A stretch of DNA of 64,000 nt, taken from Cognatiluteimonas telluris (GTDB lineage: Bacteria; Pseudomonadota; Gammaproteobacteria; Xanthomonadales; Xanthomonadaceae). Every line of letters begins with the position of its first letter. Position 1 is the first letter of the stretch. The notes beneath the pieces were generated by a model. It worked only from the letters and a program-made list of their open reading frames with translations. It did not search any database and was not told where the DNA came from. The stretch is taken from contig NZ_JAANOY010000001.1 of NCBI RefSeq assembly GCF_011320095.1, positions 62,001 to 126,000 on the forward strand, read 5' to 3'. Positions 32,079 through 39,488 of the stretch are shown here, piece after piece. The translations under genes and the position numbers were made by a program.

Positions 32079-32711
32079 ATGAAACGACGCGTGGTGAAGT
32101 TGTGGTCCGTTGTTGTTGCCTGCGCAGTGCTGGTGTCGGCGGTGGCTGCCGCCGCAGCACCGGCTGGGGCGCAGGCCAAGGCATCGACACCGGCGATCGC
32201 AGCCAGGGTGCCGAAGGACTCCGTCTACCAGTTGCCGCTGCCGCTGACCGACCAGCACGGCGTGACGCGCGACTGGCGCCGGCACCGGGGGGCGCCGCAG
32301 ATCGCGGCGATGTTCTACACCTCGTGTCCCGACATGTGCCCGCTGATCGTGGACGCCGGCAAAGCGGTCGAACACGCCTTGACGCCCGCCGAGCGGTCCC
32401 GGCTCGGCCTGCTGTACATCAGCCTGGATCCGGTGCGCGACACGCCGGCGACGTTGGCGGCCCTGGCGAAAAAGCGCGGCCTGGATCCCGCGCATTGGGC
32501 GCTGGCAAGCCCGCGCGAGAACGACGTTCGCAGCGTCGCCGGCATTCTCGGCGTGCGCTATCGGCAGCTCGCCGACGGGCAGTTCAACCACACCAGCGCG
32601 CTGGTGCTGATCGATGGCGAAGGCCGGATCGTCGCGCGCACCGAGCGCATGGGTAGCCAGGTGGATCCGCGGTTCCTCGCGGCCGTGCGCGGCCTGCTGG
32701 CGACGCGGTAA
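32079..32711 (+). CDS. SCO1/SenC family copper protein
   Basis: This 210-residue exported thioredoxin-fold protein carries the Sco copper-binding set: C-P-D-M-C (Cys83, Cys87) and His171 in FNHTSA. Family segments YISLDPVRDTP and GVRYRQL are also present. Sco proteins deliver copper to CuA of cytochrome oxidase. Here, as last gene of the nirK-nirV cluster (7 bases after nirV), it may instead supply copper to NirK; that is inference from context. Confidence 0.93.
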   Translation: MKRRVVKLWSVVVACAVLVSAVAAAAAPAGAQAKASTPAIAARVPKDSVYQLPLPLTDQHGVTRDWRRHRGAPQIAAMFYTSCPDMCPLIVDAGKAVEHALTPAERSRLGLLYISLDPVRDTPATLAALAKKRGLDPAHWALASPRENDVRSVAGILGVRYRQLADGQFNHTSALVLIDGEGRIVARTERMGSQVDPRFLAAVRGLLATR

Positions 32712-32813
32712 CACCGGGCACGGACGGCGTTCGTCGCCGGGCCGCGTTGCGACGCGACGATGATGCGTCGCAACGGTGCGACGTTGCGCCAGCCCGGCTT
32801 CCGCAGGAGAGGG

Positions 32814-32993
32814 CTACAGCGCGCGATCCCAGCCGCCCTGCTTGCGGCGGTCCTTGCCCGAGCGGCGGTCGTCCTTCTGTGGCTCGAAGCGGATCTCGTC
32901 GCGGCGGTCGGTACTTTTGCGCCGGTCCTCGCCCTTGCGGCGGTTCGGTCCGCGATATTCCGGATCCTTGCCGGTCGGCGTGAAAGTCTGCAT
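32814..32993 (-). CDS. Small basic protein with repeated D-R-R-K motifs
   Basis: This is a 59-residue ORF starting MQTFTPTGKDPEYRGPNRRK and ending KQGGWDRAL. It repeats G-x-D-R-R-K/S-x-D-R-R motifs four times and is strongly charged. AGGGGAA stands upstream of the ATG at 32993. I recall similar small proteins near fabAB in relatives, but no function is known; RNA or ribosome binding is a guess from composition. The remaining bases between 32712 and 33065 hold nothing else I can identify. Confidence 0.65.
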   Translation of the reverse strand: MQTFTPTGKDPEYRGPNRRKGEDRRKSTDRRDEIRFEPQKDDRRSGKDRRKQGGWDRAL

Positions 32994-33065
32994 GGCGTTC
33001 CCCTGTCCGGCGCGTGCTGTCGGGGCGTAGGGTCCACGGGGCCGGTAGCGCCGTCAAGCACCCCG

Positions 33066-34304
33066 TCAAGCCACGGCGCGGAACACCAGGGTGCCGTTGG
33101 TGCCGCCGAATCCGAAGCTGTTGGACATCACCGTACGCAGGTTGGCGTCGCGGCTTTCGCGCAGGATCGGGAAACCTTCGGCACCCGGATCGAGTTCGAA
33201 GATATTGGCCGAGCCGGCCATGAACCCTTCCTTCAGCATCAGCAGGCAGTAGATCGCCTCGTGCACGCTCGCCGCGCCCAGCGAGTGGCCCGACAGCGCC
33301 TTGGTCGACGACAGCGGCGGGACGCCGTCGCCGAAGACTTCGCGCACGGATTGCAGTTCGACGAGGTCGCCCAGCGGCGTCGAGGTGCCGTGGGTGTTGA
33401 GGTAGTCGATCGGCGTGTCGACGCCGGCCATCGCCATCCGCATGCAGCGCACCGCACCCTCGCCCGAGGGCGCGACCATGTCGACGCCGTCGGAGGTGAC
33501 GCCGTAACCGACCAGCTCGGCATGGATGCGCGCGCCGCGCGCGAGCGCGTGTTCGTAGTCCTCCAGCACCAGCATGCCGCCGCCACCGGCGATGACGAAG
33601 CCATCGCGGCCCACGTCGTACGGCCGCGATGCCGACTGCGGGTTGTCGTTGTGGTGGGTGGACAGCGCGCCCATCGCATCGAACTGCGAGGTCATTCCCC
33701 AGTGCACTTCCTCACCGCCACCGGCGATGACGACGTCCTGCATGCCGTGGCGGATCATGTCCGCCGCCGCGCCAATGCAGTGCGCCGAGGTCGCGCAGGC
33801 GGCGGAAATCGAATAGCTCACGCCGCGGATGCCGAAGGCGGTGGCCAGCGCCGCGGATACCGTCGAACACATCGTGCGCGGGACCATGTACGGCCCGACC
33901 TTGCGCACGCCGCGGTTGCGCAGCAGGTCGCCGGTTTCGATCTGCCAGTGCGCCGAACCGCCGCCGGAGCCTGCGATGACGCCGGTGCGCGGATCGCGTA
34001 CCTGCGCATCGGTGAGGCCCGCATCGGCGATCGCATCGCGCATCGCCACGTACGCATACCCCGCCGCGTCGCCCATGAAGCGCTTGAGCTTGCGGTCGAT
34101 CCGCGCGTCGAGGTCGATGTCGGGCACGCCTGCGACCTGGCTGCGCAGGCCGAGCTGCGCGTATTCGGGAATGAAGCGGATGCCGGACGTGAGTTGGCGC
34201 AGCGAACCGGTGACGCTGTCCTGGTCGTTGCCCAGGCACGAGGTGATCCCCATGCCGGTGATGGCGATGCGCCGGTTGGCGCGCTGGTCGTTACCCACTG
34301 GCAT
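33066..34304 (-). CDS. fabB: 3-oxoacyl-ACP synthase I
   Basis: FabB (412 residues) elongates acyl chains, including the unsaturated branch, in type II fatty-acid synthesis. The catalytic triad is visible: Cys170 in [11 protein letters not shown], His305 in [11 protein letters not shown] and His340 in SGHSLGAA. The C-terminal [14 protein letters not shown] is the family signature. It starts 2 bases after the fabA stop, the standard fabA-fabB operon. The much longer frame running upstream antisense to nothing sensible was not used. Confidence 0.96.
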   Translation of the reverse strand: MPVGNDQRANRRIAITGMGITSCLGNDQDSVTGSLRQLTSGIRFIPEYAQLGLRSQVAGVPDIDLDARIDRKLKRFMGDAAGYAYVAMRDAIADAGLTDAQVRDPRTGVIAGSGGGSAHWQIETGDLLRNRGVRKVGPYMVPRTMCSTVSAALATAFGIRGVSYSISAACATSAHCIGAAADMIRHGMQDVVIAGGGEEVHWGMTSQFDAMGALSTHHNDNPQSASRPYDVGRDGFVIAGGGGMLVLEDYEHALARGARIHAELVGYGVTSDGVDMVAPSGEGAVRCMRMAMAGVDTPIDYLNTHGTSTPLGDLVELQSVREVFGDGVPPLSSTKALSGHSLGAASVHEAIYCLLMLKEGFMAGSANIFELDPGAEGFPILRESRDANLRTVMSNSFGFGGTNGTLVFRAVA

Positions 34305-34306
34305 GC

Positions 34307-34822
34307 TCAGAACGCTTCCGTCGAAGAAAACAGGCCCACGCGCAGGTCGTTGGCGACGTAGATCTCGCGCCCGTCGACCAGGGTGCGGCCGTCGGCGATC
34401 ACCAGCGCGAGCTTGCCGCGCATGACGCGGCGGATGTCGATCTCGTAGCTCACCAGCCTGGCGCTGGGCAGCACCTGGCCACTGAACTTCACCTGGCCCA
34501 CGCCGAGCGCGCGGCCGCGACCGGGCTCGCCCAGCCACGGCAGGTAGAACCCGGCCAGCTGCCACATCGCATCCACGCCCAGGCAACCGGGCATCACCGG
34601 GTCGCCCTGGAAATGGCAACCGAAAAACCACAGGTCCGGGTGGATGTCGAGCTCGGCGCGGATCACGCCCTTGCCGTTGCGGCCGCCCTCGGTGGAGATC
34701 TCGGTGATGCGGTCGAACATCAGCATTGGCGGCAGCGGCAGCTTGGCGTTGCCGGGGCCGAACAGCTCACCGCGGCCGCAGGCCAGCAGTTGTTCGTAAT
34801 TCAGGGAAGAGGGTCGGCTCAC
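34307..34822 (-). CDS. fabA: 3-hydroxydecanoyl-ACP dehydratase/isomerase
   Basis: FabA (171 residues, the family length) dehydrates 3-hydroxydecanoyl-ACP and isomerises the product to start unsaturated fatty acids. The active-site His70 ([15 protein letters not shown]) and Asp84 (LGVDAMWQ) are at exactly the E. coli positions when the GTG at 34822 is used as start, which decides it against longer readings. It is the first gene of the fabAB operon. Confidence 0.96.
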   Translation of the reverse strand: MSRPSSLNYEQLLACGRGELFGPGNAKLPLPPMLMFDRITEISTEGGRNGKGVIRAELDIHPDLWFFGCHFQGDPVMPGCLGVDAMWQLAGFYLPWLGEPGRGRALGVGQVKFSGQVLPSARLVSYEIDIRRVMRGKLALVIADGRTLVDGREIYVANDLRVGLFSSTEAF

Positions 34823-34932
34823 GGGCTCACCGGCGCGGAAAACGCACAGTTTTGCACGTTCGCCGGGAGGAGCGGTGAGGCCGGCCTCCAATCCGCCTGT
34901 CGATACGGCGGCGTATCGACCCATCGATGCCG

Positions 34933-35333
34933 TCAGAAGCGATCGGCATATCCGGCCATGAATCCATGTCCTGGCAGGATGCCCATGATCACGGGCGATG
35001 GGCGGCGGTGGGCCCACAGGCCCCATGCCACGCCCACCCCCGCCCCGACGAGCACGTCGCTCTGCCAGTGGCCGCGCACGTTCACCCCGCGCGACCGCGC
35101 GTACGCCGGGAGCAAGGCGAGCGCGTAGACAGCAGGATGGTCGTCCCCGTATTCAGCGATGAACGGCGTGACGACGGCGCTGATCTCGGCCACTTCGCCG
35201 CTGGGGAAACTCTGGTAACCGTGGCCCTGAAGAAATCCGTCATAGGCAACCCGATGGTCGATGCCGAACGGGCCACCGCGGAAAGCGGGGCGAGCAAAAG
35301 CAGCATGGCAAACACGGATGCGCGCGCGTTCAT
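34933..35333 (-). pseudogene. PAP2-type phosphatase, internally deleted
   Basis: A clear signal peptide (MNARASVFAMLLLLAPLSA) starts at 35333, but that frame loses sense after about 25 residues. In another frame a PAP2 C-terminus is readable: HGYQSFPSGEVAEISAVVTPF, then [21 protein letters not shown] and a stop at 34933. The stretch between, including the first phosphatase motif (K-x6-R-P), is missing, and the pieces are out of frame. The gene was probably a membrane-associated lipid phosphatase that has decayed. It sits upstream of fabA on the same strand. Confidence 0.7.
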
Positions 35334-35424
35334 GCCGGGCCCGCCGGGAAACTGCCGCGAATGTACTGCCGCGCGCGACTGGGGACTGTTGAGAAAAATC
35401 AACTTTCCGCTGAAGTCCCGCTGG

Positions 35425-36183
35425 CTAGTGCGCCTTCGACGCGGCCTGCTGGCGGAACAGCAGCAGGCACAGGACGATGAAGGCCAGCAGCGCCAGCGAC
35501 GCACTGTAACGGCTGAGCTCAAGCCCGCCCTTGGCGACCGGCTTGTCGAGGAAGTCGCCCACGACGGCGCCCAGCGGCCGGGTCAGCACGAACGCGGCCC
35601 AGAACAGGACGGTGTGGGACACCTGCGTCCAGGCATATGCCGCCGCCACGAGGGCGAGCGCGCCGCCGAAGATCATCGCCGCGCCGAGGTAGCCGAGCGC
35701 CGCGGTATCCGCGGTCCAGTCGCCCAGCGCGGTGCCCAGGGTCTGCGAGAACATGATCGTGACCCAGTAGAAGATCTCCGCCTTCGGCGTGCGGATCGAA
35801 TCCACCGCGACCGTGCCCAGCGTCCTGTGCCACAGCAGCAGCGAGCCGGCGAGCAGCAGCGCCAGCAGCGCCGACCCACCCGTGTAGCCGATGCCCAGCG
35901 AGCGGTCGGCGAAGTCCGCCAGCGTCGTGCCGACGGTGGTCGAGGCGATGATCGTCGCCCAGTAGACGAAGGGGTGGAACTTCTTCGCCGCGATCTGGAA
36001 GTAGACCGCCGCAACGAACAACACGGCGAAGATCGCCGTCCCGACGAGGTATCCGAGGTTCATCGACATCGACACCGCATCGCCGCCGGTCTCGCCGAGC
36101 GTGGTCGCGGCGATCTTGACCAGCCAGAACAGGAAGGTGACGTGGGGGACCTTGCTGGCCGCCTGTCCGCTGGTGCCGTTCAT
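35425..36183 (-). CDS. COG4705-type membrane protein with four internal repeats
   Basis: This is a 252-residue polytopic protein with about eight helices. Four diverged repeats are visible at regular spacing: KIAATTLGETGGDAVSM, IIASTTVGTTLADFADR, IMFSQTLGTALGDWTAD and FVLTRPLGAVVGDFLDK. Each has a T/S-x-x-G-x-x-x-x-D core, which suggests a fourfold pseudo-symmetric transporter or channel with acidic residues in the membrane. It matches the uncharacterised COG4705 group. No function is assigned. It has its own start (ATG 36183) and no close partner. Confidence 0.82.
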   Translation of the reverse strand: MNGTSGQAASKVPHVTFLFWLVKIAATTLGETGGDAVSMSMNLGYLVGTAIFAVLFVAAVYFQIAAKKFHPFVYWATIIASTTVGTTLADFADRSLGIGYTGGSALLALLLAGSLLLWHRTLGTVAVDSIRTPKAEIFYWVTIMFSQTLGTALGDWTADTAALGYLGAAMIFGGALALVAAAYAWTQVSHTVLFWAAFVLTRPLGAVVGDFLDKPVAKGGLELSRYSASLALLAFIVLCLLLFRQQAASKAH

Positions 36184-36304
36184 CCACCGCTCCTGTCCGG
36201 GCGCAGGCGCCGGGCGCCGCAGTATCGACGATCGGTCGCGAAGGCTTCCGGCAGGTCTCCCCGCCCTGGCGGCCCGTGTCGGCGGCGCGCCAAAGTGTGC
36301 GCTA

Positions 36305-36332
36305 CATCACACTTTTGTCCTGTTCATCACAC
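36305..36332. repeat. Direct repeat CATCACAC with 20-bp period
   Basis: Two copies of CATCACAC (36305-36312 and 36325-36332) stand two helical turns apart, about 80 bases before the secreted SdrB-like gene. They could be operator half-sites. Confidence 0.4.
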
Positions 36333-36410
36333 GGTCGGCCTTATCAAGGCGGCGCGAAGTTCACCCGATCTTCGCTCCCCTACCGATCCGTCATCGAAGG
36401 ACGCTGACCC

Positions 36411-37301
36411 ATGGACACGACCCGTTCCCGGAAACGCCGTATCGCGCTCAAGGCCACCCTGCTGTCGACGCTGCTCGTCGCCGGCGCCACGGCCGCCACC
36501 TGCCTGTGCCACGGCACGATCATCATCAAGAAGTTCTACGACGCCAACGCCAACGGCATCCAGGACGCCGGCGAAGTCCGGCTCACCGGCTGGCCGATGA
36601 CGGTCGAATCGGCAAGCCAGACCTACAGCAGCACCAAGCCGACGGATTCGTTCGGCTACGCCACGTTCCTGTCGCTGCTGCCGGCAACCGATTACACGGC
36701 GCGCGAAGCCACGCCGGTGCAGTCGAACTGGGTGCAGTCGACGCCGCACGACGGCAGCGGAAACGCCACCAACCCGTTGACCGGGGTCCACGTCACCGCC
36801 GGGGCGACCACGCAACTGACCTTCGGCAATTACTGCACCAGGCCCAGCGGCGGCCACACGCCCGGCTACTGGAGCAACAGGAACGGCCTGGACCGGCTGA
36901 TGGACGGCGGCACGCTGGCGCCGGAATTCGCGCTGCTGTCGGCCCTGCACCTGCGCGATGCCACGGGCGCCGACTTCGATCCGTCCACCTATCCGCAGTT
37001 CCGCACCTGGCTGCTCGGCAGCACCGCGACCAACATGGCCTACAAGCTGTCCTCGCACCTGGCGGCGATGCGCCTGAACGTCGAAGCCGGCTTCGTCAAC
37101 GGCAACCGCGTGTACCCACCGTTCGGCGGCACCATCAACCAGCTCATGACCCTGGCCGATAACTCGCTGGCCAGCGACCCGTACACGCCGGACGGGAATC
37201 CGGAGCGTGGTTACCAGGAACAGCTCAAGGACTATCTCGACGCGTTGAACAACGGTGCCGCGGTGGTCTCGCCGACGCCGTGCGCGCGCACGTTCTACTG
37301 A
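36411..37301 (+). CDS. Secreted SdrD-B-like domain protein
   Basis: This exported protein of 296 residues follows an N-terminal segment RRIALKATLLSTLLVAGATAATC. Residues ~37-115 form an SdrD B-like (CNA-B) calcium-binding beta-sandwich (KKFYDANANGIQDAGEVRLTGWPMTV). Next comes a T-P-G-Y-W-S-N motif at the start of the second half, which is a common mark of secreted proteins of unknown function. The last part has FGGTINQLMTLADNSL and YQEQLKDYLDALNNG. It may be a surface or matrix protein. It stands alone and ends at a strong terminator. Confidence 0.8.
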   Translation: MDTTRSRKRRIALKATLLSTLLVAGATAATCLCHGTIIIKKFYDANANGIQDAGEVRLTGWPMTVESASQTYSSTKPTDSFGYATFLSLLPATDYTAREATPVQSNWVQSTPHDGSGNATNPLTGVHVTAGATTQLTFGNYCTRPSGGHTPGYWSNRNGLDRLMDGGTLAPEFALLSALHLRDATGADFDPSTYPQFRTWLLGSTATNMAYKLSSHLAAMRLNVEAGFVNGNRVYPPFGGTINQLMTLADNSLASDPYTPDGNPERGYQEQLKDYLDALNNGAAVVSPTPCARTFY

Positions 37302-37321
37302 GTCGCGTGGGCGCACCAAAG

Positions 37322-37347
37322 AAAAGCCCCGCCAGTGCGGGGCTTTT
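37322..37347. terminator. Intrinsic terminator, likely bidirectional
   Basis: AAAAGCCCCGC-CAGT-GCGGGGCTTTTT: a 10-bp stem with an A tract on one side and a T tract on the other, between convergent genes. Confidence 0.92.
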
Positions 37348-37388
37348 TCGTGGCGCCGGCCGATGTTGCGCCGACGCATCGCTGCCGG

Positions 37389-39461
37389 TCAGGGCGCCAC
37401 GCCCTGCCCGATGTGCGCCTTCAGCCAGCCATTGACGGTGTCGTGCCACATGACGCTGTTCTGCGGCTTGAGCACCCAGTGGTTCTCGTCGGGGAAGTAC
37501 AGGAACTTCGACTCGATGCCCTTGCGCTGCAGCGCGGTGAACGCGGCGATGCCCTGCTCCACCGGGATGCGGAAGTCATGACCGCTGTGCACCACCAGCA
37601 TCGGCACCGACCAGTCTTTGACGTGGTTGATCGGATTGAACTTCTCGTAGCCCTCCGGATTGCTCCACGGCGTGCCACCGTTTTCCCACTCGCTGAACCA
37701 CAGTTCCTCGGTGGCGTAACCCATCATGCGATTGTCGAACACGCCGTCGTGGTCGACCAGGCACTTCCAAGGCTTCTGCCAGTTGCCGGCGATCCAGTAC
37801 ACCATGTAGCCGCCGTAGCTGGCGCCGAGAGCGCAGGCCTTGTCGCCGTCGAGGAACGGATACTGCGTGAGCGCCGATGCCCAGCCCTTCTGCAGGTCTT
37901 CCAGCGGGCGATCGCCCCAGTGCTGGCTGATCGCATCGGTGAACGCCTGGCCGTAACCGGTCGAACCGTGGAAGTCGACCATCACCACCGCGTAGCCCTG
38001 GCCGGCATACGTCTGCGGATTCCAGCGATAGCTCCAGCCGTTGCCGAAGCTGCCCTGCGGGCCGCCGTGGATGAGGAAGGCGACTGGATAGGTCCTGCCC
38101 TCCTGGTAATTCCACGGCTTGACGACATAGCCGTGCACGGTGTCGCCGTTCCAGCCGGTGAACTTGAACTGCTGGTACTCGCCGAACTTCACGTCCGGCA
38201 GCATCTCGCTGGCGCTGGGCGTGATCGCGCGCTCATGGTCGCCGTCGATCGCGGACACGAACAGCTGGTCGCCCGACTTCATGCTGTTGCGCGCGAATGC
38301 CAGCGTCTGGCCCGCCACCGAGACCGACGAGATGGTGCCGTCGCCGACGACCTGCTGCGCATGGCCGCTGACGATGTCGACCGCGAACAATGGATGCTGG
38401 CCCATGTCCTCGGCCGTGGTGTAGATCGTGCGCCCGTCGTCGGACAGGAGGATGCCGTCGGCCGAGCGATCCCAGTCCGGATCGATCTCGTGCGTCGCGC
38501 CGGTGGCCAGGTCCATCGCCATCAGGCCCATGCGGTCGGCCTCGAAGGTCGGCCGCTTCATCGCGCGGTAGTACAGCGTCTTGCCATCCTTGCTGAAGAC
38601 CGGACCGGCATCCCAGGCCTGGTTGGCGGCCGTGAGGTTCTTCGCCTGGCCGCTGCCATCGGCATTGAGCTGGTACAGGTCGAAGTTGGTCGAATGCGGT
38701 TCGTCGCCGTTCGACAGCCGGCCACTGACGACCAAGCTGTTGCCATCGGGCGCCCAGGCGACGTCGCCCATGTCGCCGAACGGCTTGGACGGGACATCGG
38801 CGATCAGGTCCGCGCCGACCAGCGTCGCGCTCTTCGCCGCGTCCTTGCCGCCGAGCGATGCCACGAACAGGCGGTTGATGCGGCCGTCGGCCCAAGTGTC
38901 CCAGTGACGGATGAACAGGTGATCGAAGACGACGCCGCTGGCCTTGTTCTTGCCGTTGCCATCGAGCTTCTTCTTCGTGCAGGCGAGGTCGCCGCCGCAG
39001 GCCGGGAACGTGCCCGCAGCGAGTGCCGCGCGCGCGCCATCGGGCGACAGCAGGAAGGCATCGACATCGACCGGCAACGCGGTCACCTGCTTGGGCGTGC
39101 CACCGGCGACCGGCATCGCGTACAGCTGCGAGCTGCCGGATTTGGCGCTCAGGAAATACACCGTCCTGCCATCAGGCGAGAAGGCCGGCGAGTTGACGTT
39201 CCAGCCCTTGGGCGTCAATGCCACCGGCTTGGCGTCGGGCTTCGAGAGATCCTGCACCCACAGCGAGGTCGAGGATTTGTTGGCGTCGTAGTCCACCACG
39301 CGCTTGGCGAACACCAGGTGCGTGCCGTCGCTGGACAGCGTCGGCGCGGAGTAGCGATCCATCGTCTCCAGGTCGCGTGCCTGGAAACCGCGCGCGGCGA
39401 CCGCAGCGGACGACCAGGCAAGCAGCAGGGCAAGCGGGAGCAAGGCGTGGCGTGGTGACAT
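37389..39461 (-). CDS. S9 family prolyl oligopeptidase (DPP5-like)
   Basis: This exported serine peptidase has 690 residues. A signal peptide (LLPLALLLAWSSAAVAA) is followed by a beta-propeller with WD/TolB-like blades (SPAFSPDGRTVYFLS, DVAWAPDGNSLVVSG) and an alpha/beta-hydrolase domain with the nucleophile elbow GASYGGYM, the Asp in HSGHDFRIP and the His in DENHW. It should cut dipeptides or short peptides in the periplasm. GGAGG upstream of the ATG at 39461 decides the start. The OPT transporter gene ends 27 bases upstream, so they form an operon for peptide use. Confidence 0.93.
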   Translation of the reverse strand: MSPRHALLPLALLLAWSSAAVAARGFQARDLETMDRYSAPTLSSDGTHLVFAKRVVDYDANKSSTSLWVQDLSKPDAKPVALTPKGWNVNSPAFSPDGRTVYFLSAKSGSSQLYAMPVAGGTPKQVTALPVDVDAFLLSPDGARAALAAGTFPACGGDLACTKKKLDGNGKNKASGVVFDHLFIRHWDTWADGRINRLFVASLGGKDAAKSATLVGADLIADVPSKPFGDMGDVAWAPDGNSLVVSGRLSNGDEPHSTNFDLYQLNADGSGQAKNLTAANQAWDAGPVFSKDGKTLYYRAMKRPTFEADRMGLMAMDLATGATHEIDPDWDRSADGILLSDDGRTIYTTAEDMGQHPLFAVDIVSGHAQQVVGDGTISSVSVAGQTLAFARNSMKSGDQLFVSAIDGDHERAITPSASEMLPDVKFGEYQQFKFTGWNGDTVHGYVVKPWNYQEGRTYPVAFLIHGGPQGSFGNGWSYRWNPQTYAGQGYAVVMVDFHGSTGYGQAFTDAISQHWGDRPLEDLQKGWASALTQYPFLDGDKACALGASYGGYMVYWIAGNWQKPWKCLVDHDGVFDNRMMGYATEELWFSEWENGGTPWSNPEGYEKFNPINHVKDWSVPMLVVHSGHDFRIPVEQGIAAFTALQRKGIESKFLYFPDENHWVLKPQNSVMWHDTVNGWLKAHIGQGVAP

Positions 39462-39488
39462 GACGGTCCTCCGGGACATGGTGCGGAA

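Noticed and set aside
37335-39458. Plus-strand open frame of about 700 codons
   Set aside because: It lies antisense to the S9 peptidase, whose domains and catalytic motifs are complete.
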